Notes: generated by a model not told the origin, from the sequence alone. A stretch of DNA of 64,000 bases from Pseudomonadota bacterium (GCA_029563075.1 JAKQTN010000025.1:62001-126000), one strand, 5' to 3'. Numbered from the stretch's first letter, positions 46,472 through 55,618 are shown. A program made the numbers and translations.

Positions 46472-47224
46472 TTGCATAACACGCTACGTATCGCGACATT
46501 TAACACCCACAAGGGCTTTACGCATTTTAACGCCCGCTTTGCCTTGCAAAGCCAGCGCGAATTGCTGCGGAAACTGCATGCGGATGTTATTTTTTTGCAG
46601 GAAGTGCAGGATGTGCATTCAAAACACAGTCAGCGTTTTGAAACATGGTCAATATCAGGGCAGGTTGAATACCTGGCGGATACCGTCTGGCCTGATTATG
46701 CGTATGGAAAGAATTCCGTGTACCCCGCTGGCCATCATGGCAATGCCTTGCTTTCAAAATTTCCCATTGTCAAAACCGCCAATCAGGATATTTCTGCACA
46801 TACGTTGGAGCAGCGCGGCATGCTGCATTGCGAAATCAACATCCCCAAGTGGGATACGCCTTTGCACGCCATCTGTGTGCATCTGGGCTTGTTCGCACAT
46901 TGGCGACGCCAGCAGTTAGTAGAGGTGGCTGAATATATTGAGCGATATGTGCCACCTAACGCACCATTGATTATTGCAGGTGATTTCAATGACTGGAGCA
47001 CACGGTCTGCACGTGCTTTTGCAGCACGCCTGCATATGCGCGAAGTGTTTGAGCATCATTTAGGTAAAACGGCGCGCAGCTTTCCTTCCTGGCTGCCAGT
47101 GTTGAAGCTGGACCGTATTTATGTACGCGGATTTCAGATCAGGCATGCGGAGGTGCATTCTGGGGCGCATTTCGTCAAAGTCTCTGACCATGCGATACTG
47201 ACTGCGACGCTAACTAAAATATGA
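46472..47224 (+). CDS. Endonuclease/exonuclease/phosphatase-family protein, YbhP-like
   Basis: A 250-residue EEP-fold hydrolase. Motifs are IATFNTHKG (start of fold), FLQEVQD with the metal-binding Glu, HGNALLSKFPI, ICVHLGLF, GDFNDWS and the terminal SDHAILTATL. The family acts on nucleic acids or phospholipids. Adjacency to clsB mirrors ybhP-clsB in E. coli and suggests a lipid-related role. Start TTG 46472 (MHNTLRIATFN) is the earliest sensible one, because an upstream ATG hits a stop. The cardiolipin synthase gene follows after ten bases. Confidence 0.82.
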   Translation: MHNTLRIATFNTHKGFTHFNARFALQSQRELLRKLHADVIFLQEVQDVHSKHSQRFETWSISGQVEYLADTVWPDYAYGKNSVYPAGHHGNALLSKFPIVKTANQDISAHTLEQRGMLHCEINIPKWDTPLHAICVHLGLFAHWRRQQLVEVAEYIERYVPPNAPLIIAGDFNDWSTRSARAFAARLHMREVFEHHLGKTARSFPSWLPVLKLDRIYVRGFQIRHAEVHSGAHFVKVSDHAILTATLTKI

Positions 47225-47234
47225 CGCGTATATT

Positions 47235-48404
47235 ATGACCCATTTTGTAAGTGGCAACCGGATCAAGCTGCTGCGCAATGGTGCAGAGTATTTTCCTGCC
47301 TTAGAGGCGGCCATCACAAGCGCTGCTAAAGAGATATATCTGCAAACGTATATCTACCAGGCAGATGCAACAGGCATGCTGATTGGCAATGCGCTTAAGC
47401 ACGCCGCACAACGCGGTGTGCATGTGCATGTATTGCTGGACGGTTTCGGATGCAAGGACTTGCCAAAAACCTATGTGCATGAATTAGAGAGAGCGGGTGT
47501 GCAGGTGATGTTTTACCGCCCCAAAATATCCCCGTGGACATTCAAGAAGAACCGCTTGCGGCGTTTGCACCGTAAAGTGGCGGTGATTGATGGCACGATC
47601 GGTTTTGTCGGAGGCATCAATATCATCGACGATTATGATATTCCGAAAAGCCATACGCCATTCAATGTGCCGCCGCGCGTTGATTATGCGGTGCACCTGG
47701 AAGGCGCATTGCTGCCGGCCATCGCTGAGAGCGTACACAAGCTCTGGCGACATCATGCGAGGCTGCATCTGTTAAGTGCGAGCATGGATCCTGCCAAGCC
47801 GATCCGGCAGCGGAAAATAAAAGACGGCATAAAGGCCGCTTTTGTGTTGCGTGATAACTTGCTGCACCGGCGTGATATAGAAGACGCTTATCTGGAGGCG
47901 ATTGCACAAGCCAAATCTGAAATTATTATTGCAAATGCTTATTTTGTGCCTGGCAAAAGATTTCGTCAGGCATTATTAGATGCCGCTCAACGCGGAGTTG
48001 CCGTGAAACTATTGCTGCAGGGACGTATGGAATATTTCCTGATGTTTGCTGCACACGCGTTTTACAACGAGTTTTTGAGACATGGCATCGAAATTTACGA
48101 ATATCGTAAAAGTTTCATGCACAGCAAGGTCGCAGTCATCGACAATGCGTGGGCAACGGTAGGTTCGTCCAATATCGACCCTTTTAGTTTGTTATTGGCG
48201 CGCGAAGCCAACGTGATAGTGCTAGATGCCGCCTTTGCCAATGAGCTTAGAGCCGACATTCTTGCATCAACGCAAGAGGGCGCGCATCGTGTGGCAGAGC
48301 AGGATTGGGGACGTGGCAATATCGTTAAACGTATTGCTTCATGGGTGGCGTATGGATTGGTTAGATTTTTTTTAGGTGTAATAGGATATTCAAATGAGCG
48401 ATAA
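47235..48404 (+). CDS. clsB: Cardiolipin synthase B-type phospholipase D protein
   Basis: Joins phosphatidyl groups to make cardiolipin or related lipids at the inner membrane. At 389 residues it has two phospholipase D HKD sites, HRKVAVIDGTIGFVGG (about residue 112) and HSKVAVIDNAWATVGSSNID (about 295). There are no N-terminal membrane helices, as in ClsB rather than ClsA. The C-terminal SWVAYGLVRFFLGVIGY is hydrophobic and may dock to membrane. Preceded by the YbhP-like gene. Confidence 0.88.
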   Translation: MTHFVSGNRIKLLRNGAEYFPALEAAITSAAKEIYLQTYIYQADATGMLIGNALKHAAQRGVHVHVLLDGFGCKDLPKTYVHELERAGVQVMFYRPKISPWTFKKNRLRRLHRKVAVIDGTIGFVGGINIIDDYDIPKSHTPFNVPPRVDYAVHLEGALLPAIAESVHKLWRHHARLHLLSASMDPAKPIRQRKIKDGIKAAFVLRDNLLHRRDIEDAYLEAIAQAKSEIIIANAYFVPGKRFRQALLDAAQRGVAVKLLLQGRMEYFLMFAAHAFYNEFLRHGIEIYEYRKSFMHSKVAVIDNAWATVGSSNIDPFSLLLAREANVIVLDAAFANELRADILASTQEGAHRVAEQDWGRGNIVKRIASWVAYGLVRFFLGVIGYSNER

Positions 48405-48450
48405 TTAAGGCACGTTTGAAAAAGAAGCATTAACAGCCGGTGATTGAATA

Positions 48451-49542
48451 ATGAGCAAACTAGAAACCAAGCATACAGAAACTGCCAGCGAAGATGATTG
48501 GAGTTCACTCAATCATGTGCATACGCTTGTGCTGATGATGGTGACTGCTTTAGGCATATATTTGTGTTACAGCTTGGTTGCACCGTTTTTACCAGTGATT
48601 GTTTGGGCGCTGACATTGGCGGTTATGTTTGCCCCTTTACAGCGCTGGCTTGAGGCTAAAGTTAGATACTCTACTGTTGCTGCGCTGATTTCTATCTTGA
48701 TCATTGGTTTCATCGTCGTTGTACCTGCGGTATTCGTCGGGGAGCAGCTGCTGGAGCAGGTGGTAAAAGGATCCCAGCTAATTGAGAGCAAAGTTGATTC
48801 TGGTGAATGGCGGCGTGTGCTTGAGGCGCAGCCGAAACTGGCACCGGTTGTAAAAAAAATTGAGCGGTATGTGAATTTGCCTGAAATCGTCAAAACACTT
48901 AATGCCAAACTGGGCTCAGTCGTGGGTGCTGTTGTCAAAGGCTCGTTATTACAGGTGCTGGGGTTTGTCCTGGTTTTTTATGTGCTTTTCTTTTTCCTGC
49001 GAGACCGCCATCTAGCGCTCAAGTCCATGATGGCATTGTCGCCGTTCACACAGATGGAGATGGGCAGACTGTTTAATCAAGTCGGCGACACTATTCATGC
49101 TATCGTTTATGGAACGTTTGCCATTGCGGTTGTGCAAGGGTGTCTGGGTGGGCTAATGTTCTGGTGGCTGGGTTTGCCAGCGCCATTGCTTTGGGGCTTG
49201 GTAATGAGTTTGCTTGCTGTTGTGCCCATGATGGGCACTTCTGTTATCTGGGCCCCTGCAGCACTATTTCTGGCTTTGGAAGGAAATCTCGGCAGTGCCT
49301 TGATTCTCACGTTATGGGGTATGCTTGTGATTGGCACAATTGATAATTTGCTTAGACCGATTTTCGTTGGAAACCGGCTTAAACTTCACACCATTCTTGC
49401 TTTTATGTCAATTGTCGGCGGCCTGCTGCTGTTTGGACCTGCGGGACTTATTTTAGGCCCCGTGACACTTACCGTTACCATTGCCCTGCTAGAAATCTGG
49501 TTAACTCGTACTTCTGTGAGGGCGGCAGAGTTTCAGGTTTAA
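48451..49542 (+). CDS. AI-2E family permease-like membrane protein
   Basis: A 363-residue protein with about eight helices, starting LVLMMVTALGIYLCYSLVAPFLPVIVWALTL in outline and containing the typical long periplasmic helical segment (about residues 95-160). The C-terminal LLRPIFVGNRLKLH and GPAGLILGPVTLTVTIALLEIW motifs are conserved. The family includes TqsA and YdiK and some Na+/H+ antiporters; the substrate is unknown. Transcribed separately from clsB (46-base gap). Confidence 0.85.
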   Translation: MSKLETKHTETASEDDWSSLNHVHTLVLMMVTALGIYLCYSLVAPFLPVIVWALTLAVMFAPLQRWLEAKVRYSTVAALISILIIGFIVVVPAVFVGEQLLEQVVKGSQLIESKVDSGEWRRVLEAQPKLAPVVKKIERYVNLPEIVKTLNAKLGSVVGAVVKGSLLQVLGFVLVFYVLFFFLRDRHLALKSMMALSPFTQMEMGRLFNQVGDTIHAIVYGTFAIAVVQGCLGGLMFWWLGLPAPLLWGLVMSLLAVVPMMGTSVIWAPAALFLALEGNLGSALILTLWGMLVIGTIDNLLRPIFVGNRLKLHTILAFMSIVGGLLLFGPAGLILGPVTLTVTIALLEIWLTRTSVRAAEFQV

Positions 49543-49624
49543 CCAACAGATGCTGACTATGGATCAATTTCGTTACCCCCTTATAGGATGATCTATCATT
49601 AAAACTGAATCGACAGCCCCTCAT

Positions 49625-50464
49625 TTGTTAGTGCAAAGCATGTTTCAGCCTGCTTTGCCGCTGCGTAATCAAGATGCGCATAAAGGGTCTTTTGGCAGCG
49701 TGGCAATTATAGGCGGTGAAACCGGCATGGTTGGCGCAGCCTTCCTGGCGGCGCGGGCCGCTGTACATTGCGGTGCGGGGCGCGTATATGCAGCAATGCT
49801 ATGCAAAGATGCGCCAAGTGTAGATATGTGCCAGCCGGAAATCATGCTGCGTTCACCAGCAGCGCTTAGCCAGTTAACTCAACTGGATTGTGTCGTGATT
49901 GGTCCAGGGCTAGGGCTGTCGAATGCGGCGATAGATCTGCTGGAATTCTGGTTAAGCAAAGATATACCCCTCTTGCTTGATGCAGATGCGCTCAATCTCA
50001 TCGCCAGTCATTTGCATTTGGCCGCTATCGTTGTCAGCCGCGATGCCGAAACCGTCATCACGCCGCACCCGGGCGAAGCCGCGAGGTTGCTTGATACCGG
50101 TAGCGAGTATATTCAGCAAAACCGTATCGAGAGCGCACTTAAATTAGCCAAAACGTTGCGTGTTACCTGTGTGCTAAAAGGTGCCGGTAGTGTTTGCGCG
50201 CATCATGGAGGCGACTGGTTTATCAACACCAGCGGCAATGTCGCGCTGGCCAGCGGTGGCACTGGCGATGTGCTGAGCGGAATTATCGGCAGCTTGATGG
50301 CACAGGGCTTAAGTGGCCTGCAGGCAGCTAAACTTGGAGTTTATGTGCATGGTGCTGCAGCGGATGCGCTAGTTGGAAAAGGCGTTGGGCCAATAGGGCT
50401 AACGGCTTCCGAAGTGGCATTGGAAGTACGCAATATCATCAATCAGCTCAATCAAGACAAGTAA
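49625..50464 (+). CDS. nnrD: ADP-dependent NAD(P)H-hydrate dehydratase
   Basis: Repairs damaged (hydrated) NADH and NADPH using ADP. This is the ribokinase-like dehydratase domain alone: SFGSVAIIGGETGMVGAAFLAARAAVHCGAGRVY near the N-terminus in outline, VIGPGLGLS, DADALNLI, TPHPGEAARLL, LKGAGSVCAH and the catalytic SGGTGDVLSG. No NnrE epimerase domain is fused, unlike the roughly 500-residue E. coli Nnr. The start is TTG 49625, with GTG 49631 and ATG 49640 as alternatives. In E. coli nnr sits with queG-tsaE; here it is 39 kb away. Confidence 0.9.
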   Translation: MLVQSMFQPALPLRNQDAHKGSFGSVAIIGGETGMVGAAFLAARAAVHCGAGRVYAAMLCKDAPSVDMCQPEIMLRSPAALSQLTQLDCVVIGPGLGLSNAAIDLLEFWLSKDIPLLLDADALNLIASHLHLAAIVVSRDAETVITPHPGEAARLLDTGSEYIQQNRIESALKLAKTLRVTCVLKGAGSVCAHHGGDWFINTSGNVALASGGTGDVLSGIIGSLMAQGLSGLQAAKLGVYVHGAAADALVGKGVGPIGLTASEVALEVRNIINQLNQDK

Positions 50465-50500
50465 CTTGCGAGAATGATTTTATTGCTGCAATCAATCTGA

Positions 50501-51877
50501 TTAGCTCAAAGTTACAGTCTCAAGATAATCCGGTACAACTACCTGCCAACGCAGCGTTTCTTCGATATGAAGCCGCATGGCGTCTGCTGCAACCGGTTCG
50601 CCGTGGGTAATAAACGTCTGCTTAGGTGCCTTTTCAAAGCCGCCCAGCCAATCCAGGATCTCTGAATAATCCGCATGCGCGGAAAGGTTAGAAATAAACT
50701 CAACATTGGCACGTACTGGAATATATTCGCCATGAATCTTGATGCTTTCAGCGCCATCCAGCATGGCGGACCCGCGTGTGCCGGCGGCCTGAAAGCCCAC
50801 AAACAGAATCGTATTATTTGGCTTGGGTGCAAATGCCTTCAAATGATGCACAACACGCCCGCCTGAAGCCATGCCGCTTGCAGACAGGATAATCATCGGG
50901 CCCTTGGTCACGTTCAGCCGCTTGGATTCCTCGACACTATTCACCATGTGCGCCGTATGGAAAAGTGCGCTGCATTGCTCTGGGCTCAGGCGATGTTCAC
51001 CGCGGTGATGACGGAATATCTCTGTGGCATCTACCGCCATCGGGCTATTAAGATATACAGGGATGTCGCTGGCGATGGCACCTGATGATTTAAGCAAATG
51101 AATGTAATACAGCACCTCTTGTGCCCTTCCAACAGCAAACACAGGGATGAGGATAATGCCCCTGCGCTTTATCGTTTTATTGATAATTGCCGCCAGCTTG
51201 ATTTTAGGATCGGTTCTATCATGCAGGCGATTGCCATAAGTGGATTCAACCACCAGGTAATCAGCCTGCTTAATGCGTGCCGGAGATTTCATTAAAATAT
51301 CATTGGGTCGACCAATGTCGCCAGTAAACAGGACGGATGTTTTCTTGTTGTGAATGCGTACAAATGCCGAACCCAGAATGTGCCCATTTGGAGAAAATCT
51401 TAGCGTCAAACCACCATCCAAATTAACGTCCTGTTCAAAAGCAACGGGGGTGAGCAGTTCAAGCGCCGCTTTTGCATCTTCCTGCGTATACAGCGGCAAC
51501 GCCGGGTGGTGCTTTGAAAACCCGCGCCGGTTGGCGTATTCGGCTTCTTCTTCTTGCAGGTGCGCAGAATCTGGCAGCAAAATTTCGCATAAATCACGTG
51601 TAGCCTCAGTACAATATACCTTGCCGGAGAATCCTTTTTTCACCAGCAGGGGCAGGTAGCCACTGTGGTCGATATGCGCATGCGTCAGCACCACCACATC
51701 TATGTCTCTTGGGCTGACTGGCAGCTGAGCCCAATTCCTGAGTCGTAACTGTTTTAGCCCCTGAAACAGTCCGCAATCAATCAGAATACGCATTATGCCG
51801 CCTGAGTCGGTTTCACAGGCAAGCAGGTATTTTGATCCGGTGACGGTTCCGGTCGCGCCGAGAAATTTTAATTTCAT
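50501..51877 (-). CDS. MBL-fold beta-CASP RNA-metabolising hydrolase
   Basis: A 458-residue metallo-beta-lactamase protein of the CPSF73/Ysh1-like bacterial group, probably an RNA endo- or exonuclease. The zinc motif is THAHIDHSGYLP (about residues 66-77), followed by GHILGSAFVRI, FTGDIGRPND and VVESTYGNRLH. The beta-CASP part ends with ILSASGMASGGRVVHHL and SAHADYSEILDWL, with the terminal THGEP. ATG 51877 (MKLKFLGATGTVTGSKYLL) is the canonical beginning. The downstream end is 36 bases from nnrD, convergent. Confidence 0.9.
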   Translation of the reverse strand: MKLKFLGATGTVTGSKYLLACETDSGGIMRILIDCGLFQGLKQLRLRNWAQLPVSPRDIDVVVLTHAHIDHSGYLPLLVKKGFSGKVYCTEATRDLCEILLPDSAHLQEEEAEYANRRGFSKHHPALPLYTQEDAKAALELLTPVAFEQDVNLDGGLTLRFSPNGHILGSAFVRIHNKKTSVLFTGDIGRPNDILMKSPARIKQADYLVVESTYGNRLHDRTDPKIKLAAIINKTIKRRGIILIPVFAVGRAQEVLYYIHLLKSSGAIASDIPVYLNSPMAVDATEIFRHHRGEHRLSPEQCSALFHTAHMVNSVEESKRLNVTKGPMIILSASGMASGGRVVHHLKAFAPKPNNTILFVGFQAAGTRGSAMLDGAESIKIHGEYIPVRANVEFISNLSAHADYSEILDWLGGFEKAPKQTFITHGEPVAADAMRLHIEETLRWQVVVPDYLETVTLS

Positions 51878-51892
51878 TTTATTTTTCCCTTT

Positions 51893-52480
51893 CTAGCGTT
51901 CTTTATTTAGTGTAATACGGTATTCCTCAAGCTTTGCTTCATAGTTTTCCGCTTCGCCGAAATCTAAAAACCGTGCATAACGGGCATGCGTGCCGAGAAT
52001 TTTTCGTGCATGTTTGATGGGGCAAAAATATTGCTCGGTACGCGCCACGATTTCACTGATATAGGCAATCATGCCGGCGCCGTAGGCGCAATAAGTACAG
52101 TGAAATTTTTCTATAAAATTCAGGTAATTAAGTTGATGTCGATCAAAGATAATATAGTCGGCACGCCGTACTTTCTTAATGCCGTAAATCGGAAAGCAAG
52201 TCAGCTGATAAAAGGTAATGAATATATCTGTAATCACCAGCGGAATAATCATCGAGTAAATGATAGGGCCGGTAATTAGATTCTGTGGGCGGTAAGTCAC
52301 CAGCCAGCGAAAGAAATTCATTTTAAGCCTGCGGTGTGTTTCTTTGATGGATTGCTCAAATTCAACGCGTTTTCCCTTAATTTGGAAAAACATGCTGGAT
52401 GGTTGTTCGCCTAGCGCCGTACGCAATTCGTCTTCAAGCACAGTAATCTGGTCAAGCAATTGCTGGATACGTTCGTTCAT
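51893..52480 (-). CDS. Membrane protein with conserved HCxYC and CPIKH motifs, unknown function
   Basis: A 195-residue protein. Residues 1-55 form a charged helical, coiled-coil-like region, residues 66-100 are hydrophobic (one or two helices), and the C-terminal part is soluble. H127-C128-TY-C131 and C153-PIK-H157 form a likely metal or cluster site. I have an impression that this pair of motifs is shared by uncharacterised proteobacterial proteins, but I cannot name a function. ATG 52480 is chosen because TGGAG precedes it by six bases. It lies 15 bases upstream of the beta-CASP hydrolase gene, so it is co-transcribed with it. Confidence 0.6.
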   Translation of the reverse strand: MNERIQQLLDQITVLEDELRTALGEQPSSMFFQIKGKRVEFEQSIKETHRRLKMNFFRWLVTYRPQNLITGPIIYSMIIPLVITDIFITFYQLTCFPIYGIKKVRRADYIIFDRHQLNYLNFIEKFHCTYCAYGAGMIAYISEIVARTEQYFCPIKHARKILGTHARYARFLDFGEAENYEAKLEEYRITLNKER

Positions 52481-52658
52481 CAAGGCTCCATATTTTTTTG
52501 AGTGATAAAAGATTAACACACTGCCGGAAAAAATATAGAAGTTACTGCTGCAAAAGCAGCTGCCAAGCAAGATATATACTTGAAACGATGGTTATTTATT
52601 ATGCGATTAATGTGGTATAAAACTCTTGGGCGTTTTGTCATCAGGTAACCACTAAATC

Positions 52659-53891
52659 ATGAGTTCTAAGCGCAACAGCAACAAGACGATTCCACCAAAC
52701 CCAGCTGCAGGCAGGTTTGGCGTGCATTCTGACGTCCTTAAGCTGGGGCTTGTAAGTCTCCTGACCGACATCAGTTCTGAGATGATATTTTCGGTCTTTG
52801 CAGTATTCTTCACTGCTATTGCTGGTGCCTCGGCAGCTTTGCTGGGATTGATTGAGGGCTTGGCAGATCTTTCCGCCTCTTCCTTGAATTATTTTTCTGG
52901 CTGGCTTTCTGACCGTACCGGAAAACGCAAAATTTTCGCGTTAGCTGGCTACGGCTTCTCCACGCTGGCAAAAATCATTCTGCTGGTCTCCAGCTCGGTG
53001 GTTGGCTTAAGTATATTTCGCGTCATTGAGCGCTTGGGGAAAGGGTTTAGAGGGCCGCCACGTGATGCCTGGCTTTCAGCTGTAGCAGGCAGTGCAAAAA
53101 GAGGTTATTCGTTTGGCTTACACAAGGCGCTCGACAAAGCAGGTGCAATTTTCGGCCCACTTATCGCTTATGGACTGTTTTTTTGGCTGGGTGAAGCTGC
53201 TTCAACTTACCAAATCCTGTTCTGGGTTGCAATGGTGCCGGCGGCGCTTAGCATTGTGACCTTGAGTCTAATGAAGGATCAACCGGCACCTAAACGTCGG
53301 CACGAGAATATGTTTGAGACATGGAAAATGCTAAGTCCGCAATTTAAGCGCTACCTCGTCCCGGCAGGTATCTTTTCGCTGGCCTATTTTAGCTTTGGTT
53401 TTTTGCTGTTACGCGCTCATCATGTTGGCTTTACCGTCAAGGATGTTGTGTTGCTCTACGCGCTATTCAATATTGCATGTGTCATTGCCGCACCGTTGAT
53501 AGGCAAGCTTGGCGATCTAGTTGGAAGGGCACGAATGATTATCATGGGCTACATGACTTATCTAGTCATGTGCCTTGGTTTCGCTTTCGCAACCACGCAC
53601 TTGCAGGTGATTGTGCTGTTTATTATTTATGGGCTGTTTTACGCGATTGATGAAGCCCAAAACAAGGCGTTCATTGTTGATATTGAATTGGAGCGGCGCG
53701 CTTCAGCCATTGGTATGTATAACTTTGTGACCGGTATGATCTACCTGCCTGCTTCGTTAATAGCAGGCGGGCTGTGGTTGCTGCACCCAATTGTCCCTTT
53801 CGTTGCGGCAGCATGTCTTGCTTTGTTTGCAGTTATGGCCTTCCTAATTTTACGGCCACACATGGCCATATCTGCGACACCTTTTCAATGA
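52659..53891 (+). CDS. MFS transporter
   Basis: A 410-residue major facilitator with twelve probable helices. The loop 2-3 motif SDRTGKRKIFALAGYG is clear, with the related GKLGDLVGRARMIIMGY in the second half and RLGKGFRGPPRDAWLSAVA in the first. This last block, an R-G-x-x-R-D-A stretch, occurs in a group of unassigned MFS proteins. The substrate is unknown. The start ATG 52659 (MSSKRNSNK) is preceded by CAGGTAACC, a weak ribosome site. Confidence 0.85.
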   Translation: MSSKRNSNKTIPPNPAAGRFGVHSDVLKLGLVSLLTDISSEMIFSVFAVFFTAIAGASAALLGLIEGLADLSASSLNYFSGWLSDRTGKRKIFALAGYGFSTLAKIILLVSSSVVGLSIFRVIERLGKGFRGPPRDAWLSAVAGSAKRGYSFGLHKALDKAGAIFGPLIAYGLFFWLGEAASTYQILFWVAMVPAALSIVTLSLMKDQPAPKRRHENMFETWKMLSPQFKRYLVPAGIFSLAYFSFGFLLLRAHHVGFTVKDVVLLYALFNIACVIAAPLIGKLGDLVGRARMIIMGYMTYLVMCLGFAFATTHLQVIVLFIIYGLFYAIDEAQNKAFIVDIELERRASAIGMYNFVTGMIYLPASLIAGGLWLLHPIVPFVAAACLALFAVMAFLILRPHMAISATPFQ

Positions 53892-53941
53892 CAATTTAAC
53901 CTCAATCATTCTTAATCTGACTGCCTTAAGCTGACTGCATG

Positions 53942-54499
53942 CTACCAACTGCGAATTCGACCAATATCGACATGGACGAAGTTGGATTTTGGATAGTAGC
54001 CGACGCCACCCCCACGCAAGGCAATGGCAGCGCGCCGCAGTTCATCCAAAGGAACGCCTTCAATATAAAGATCGATCGCTTTGGCCTGCATGTGCAGGCT
54101 GCCTTTGGCGACACCATCAGCATTGGCGGCCAAAGCGGCGTTGGTGGCCGGGGAACGATAGCCTGACACGATATGGAACGGCTGCACGGTGCCTAACCTG
54201 CTGTGGAGGCCATGTAGTAGATCAAGTAGAGGTGTCTCAATAGGGAGTGTCTGATCATTGCGATGATCACGCAGAATATGGTTAATATCAGCCAGCGCGT
54301 CAGGCAAGTAACCACCCTCGGCCCAATAGACAGTTTTAAGGTTTTCGCCAGTGTGCAGATTGTAGAAAGCCAGCTCGCGCATCGCCGTTTTACTTTGCTC
54401 AAAAGCAGCGAGAGCAGGGCGCGCACCCAGTCCGGTGAGTGCGAACGCCATGCCAGCTTTAAGCAGATCCCGCCGTGTCTTGGAAATTTGATTATTCAT
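53942..54499 (-). CDS. MepK-like DUF882 murein endopeptidase, Tat-exported
   Basis: A 185-residue periplasmic peptidase of the YcbK/MepK (M15) group that probably cleaves murein cross-links. A twin-arginine signal (TRRDLLKAGMAFALTG) ends near ARPALA. Zinc ligands fit SLHMQAKAIDLYI (H and D) and FVHVDIG (H). SGYRSPATNAAL is a conserved block. The L,D-transpeptidase gene lies 21 bases upstream on the same strand, the same pair as ycbB-ycbK in E. coli, where MepK cuts the 3-3 links that the transpeptidase makes. Confidence 0.85.
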   Translation of the reverse strand: MNNQISKTRRDLLKAGMAFALTGLGARPALAAFEQSKTAMRELAFYNLHTGENLKTVYWAEGGYLPDALADINHILRDHRNDQTLPIETPLLDLLHGLHSRLGTVQPFHIVSGYRSPATNAALAANADGVAKGSLHMQAKAIDLYIEGVPLDELRRAAIALRGGGVGYYPKSNFVHVDIGRIRSW

Positions 54500-54520
54500 T
54501 ATGATAGTTTATCCTTAATT

Positions 54521-55438
54521 TCATGGAATTTGGAATGAAAGTGTCACGTCACGCGCAATTCCGTCTTTCTGCTCCAGCACATCAGCGGCTCGAAACCAGT
54601 CAATCTGATCGCTTAGCATGGCATCATGTGCCAACTGCTCAAGCGCCGCCAATGAGACATCGCTTTCATTATAAATATCCCGATGCGCCTCAACAAAAAT
54701 GCGTCCATCAGATTCTGCCAGTAGTAGCGGAGCATAGATTATACGGCCTGTCGCGCCGCGCTCTATTTGTGCAAATAACGCCTCAATATCATCAGGATGC
54801 AAACGGATGCAGCCATGGCTTTGGAAATGGTAAATGCTGGCCGGCGCAATGGTGCCGTGAATGCCGATTGATGTCAGGCTGAGTCCCAGCCAATGTTTGC
54901 CGAGGGGGTTGTCTGGGCCTGGCGGCACTTCCGTCCTGACCAGTTGGCCTTCGCGCCGCATCTCCTCCTGAATGGATTTCGGCACGCGCCAAGCCTTGTT
55001 GACCGCCTTGTCAATTACAGTGAAACCGCCTGCCGGTGTCGGCCAACTTGGTTTGCCCAATCCAACCGGGTAGGCTGCGGCCAACTCCCAATTGCGGAAA
55101 TAGTAAAGCATGCGCTGCGGTAAATTAATAAGCAAGCCATCCTCCCACATATCCGGAACAATATGGCGGTTGTCGATCATCAGCTTCTTGCCAGGCATCA
55201 GCTTAGCGTCATACTTCAGGCCGTTCTCGCGTGACAGCACTGCGGCCGCCACACCAAAGCGTGCACCAATCTTGATAAGATAATCTCCCGGCTGAACGGT
55301 GTATTCAAACACGCCGCCTGCAACGGGAAATTCAAGCGATTCCGCCATTGCAAAAGGCAGATAAAACGCCAAAATGGCTGGCCATATAAAACGCAATTCC
55401 GTTCTCTCTTTTCTTTTAACCCACACTTGGGATGACAT
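54521..55438 (-). CDS. L,D-transpeptidase with LysM domain
   Basis: Periplasmic YkuD-domain enzyme that forms 3-3 murein cross-links or attaches proteins to murein. After a signal peptide (FIWPAILAFYLPFAMA) a LysM domain begins YTVQPGDYLIKIGARFGV; the YkuD catalytic motif is IHGTIAPASIY followed by HFQSHGCIRLHPDD with the active-site cysteine. I start at ATG 55438 (305 residues), which gives a normal signal peptide; in-frame ATGs at 55447 and 55480 only lengthen the leader, and none has a good Shine-Dalgarno. Followed by the MepK-like gene. Confidence 0.85.
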   Translation of the reverse strand: MSSQVWVKRKERTELRFIWPAILAFYLPFAMAESLEFPVAGGVFEYTVQPGDYLIKIGARFGVAAAVLSRENGLKYDAKLMPGKKLMIDNRHIVPDMWEDGLLINLPQRMLYYFRNWELAAAYPVGLGKPSWPTPAGGFTVIDKAVNKAWRVPKSIQEEMRREGQLVRTEVPPGPDNPLGKHWLGLSLTSIGIHGTIAPASIYHFQSHGCIRLHPDDIEALFAQIERGATGRIIYAPLLLAESDGRIFVEAHRDIYNESDVSLAALEQLAHDAMLSDQIDWFRAADVLEQKDGIARDVTLSFQIP

Positions 55439-55514
55439 TATTGACATATAACGTTGGCATGATAACAGCAAGGCTGCCATAGCAACCAGTTGCCCGCGTA
55501 TAAGGGTTAGCCCT

Positions 55515-55533
55515 TACGTGCTTGCACTAATTT
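55515..55533 (+). promoter_or_regulatory. TACGTG-TTGCACTAATTT element upstream of DUF2934 gene (copy A)
   Basis: TACGTGCTTGCACTAATTT, matching 18 of 19 bases of the site at 58451-58469 before the cytochrome c gene. It contains the decamer GCACTAATTT (55524-55533) also found upstream of ccoI and, inverted, at 55612-55621. A regulator-binding role is an inference. Confidence 0.4.
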
Positions 55534-55597
55534 ACATGCATTCACCAGTTCATTACATTGCACATATCGGCGCGCATACCTAACAACGCATAGTTGT

Positions 55598-55618
55598 CTA
55601 ATTTCCACATGAAATTAG
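55598..55618. promoter_or_regulatory. Operator-like dyad CTAATTTC-N5-GAAATTAG
   Basis: A perfect eight-base inverted repeat with a five-base spacer (CACAT), ending 47 bases before the GTG of the DUF2934 gene. Its right arm overlaps the inverted decamer AAATTAGTGC (55612-55621), the reverse of the GCACTAATTT element. The symmetry and position fit a dimeric regulator site. Confidence 0.45.

Noticed and set aside
50461-50515. GTAACTT and AAGTTAC inverted repeat between nnrD and the beta-CASP gene
   Set aside because: Seven-base arms with 41 bases between and no T run; not a convincing terminator.
52133-52146. TTGATGTCGATCAA, a perfect FNR consensus
   Set aside because: It lies deep inside the 195-residue membrane protein gene (51893-52480), encoding FDRHQ, with no gene start nearby. 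A chance match is likely.
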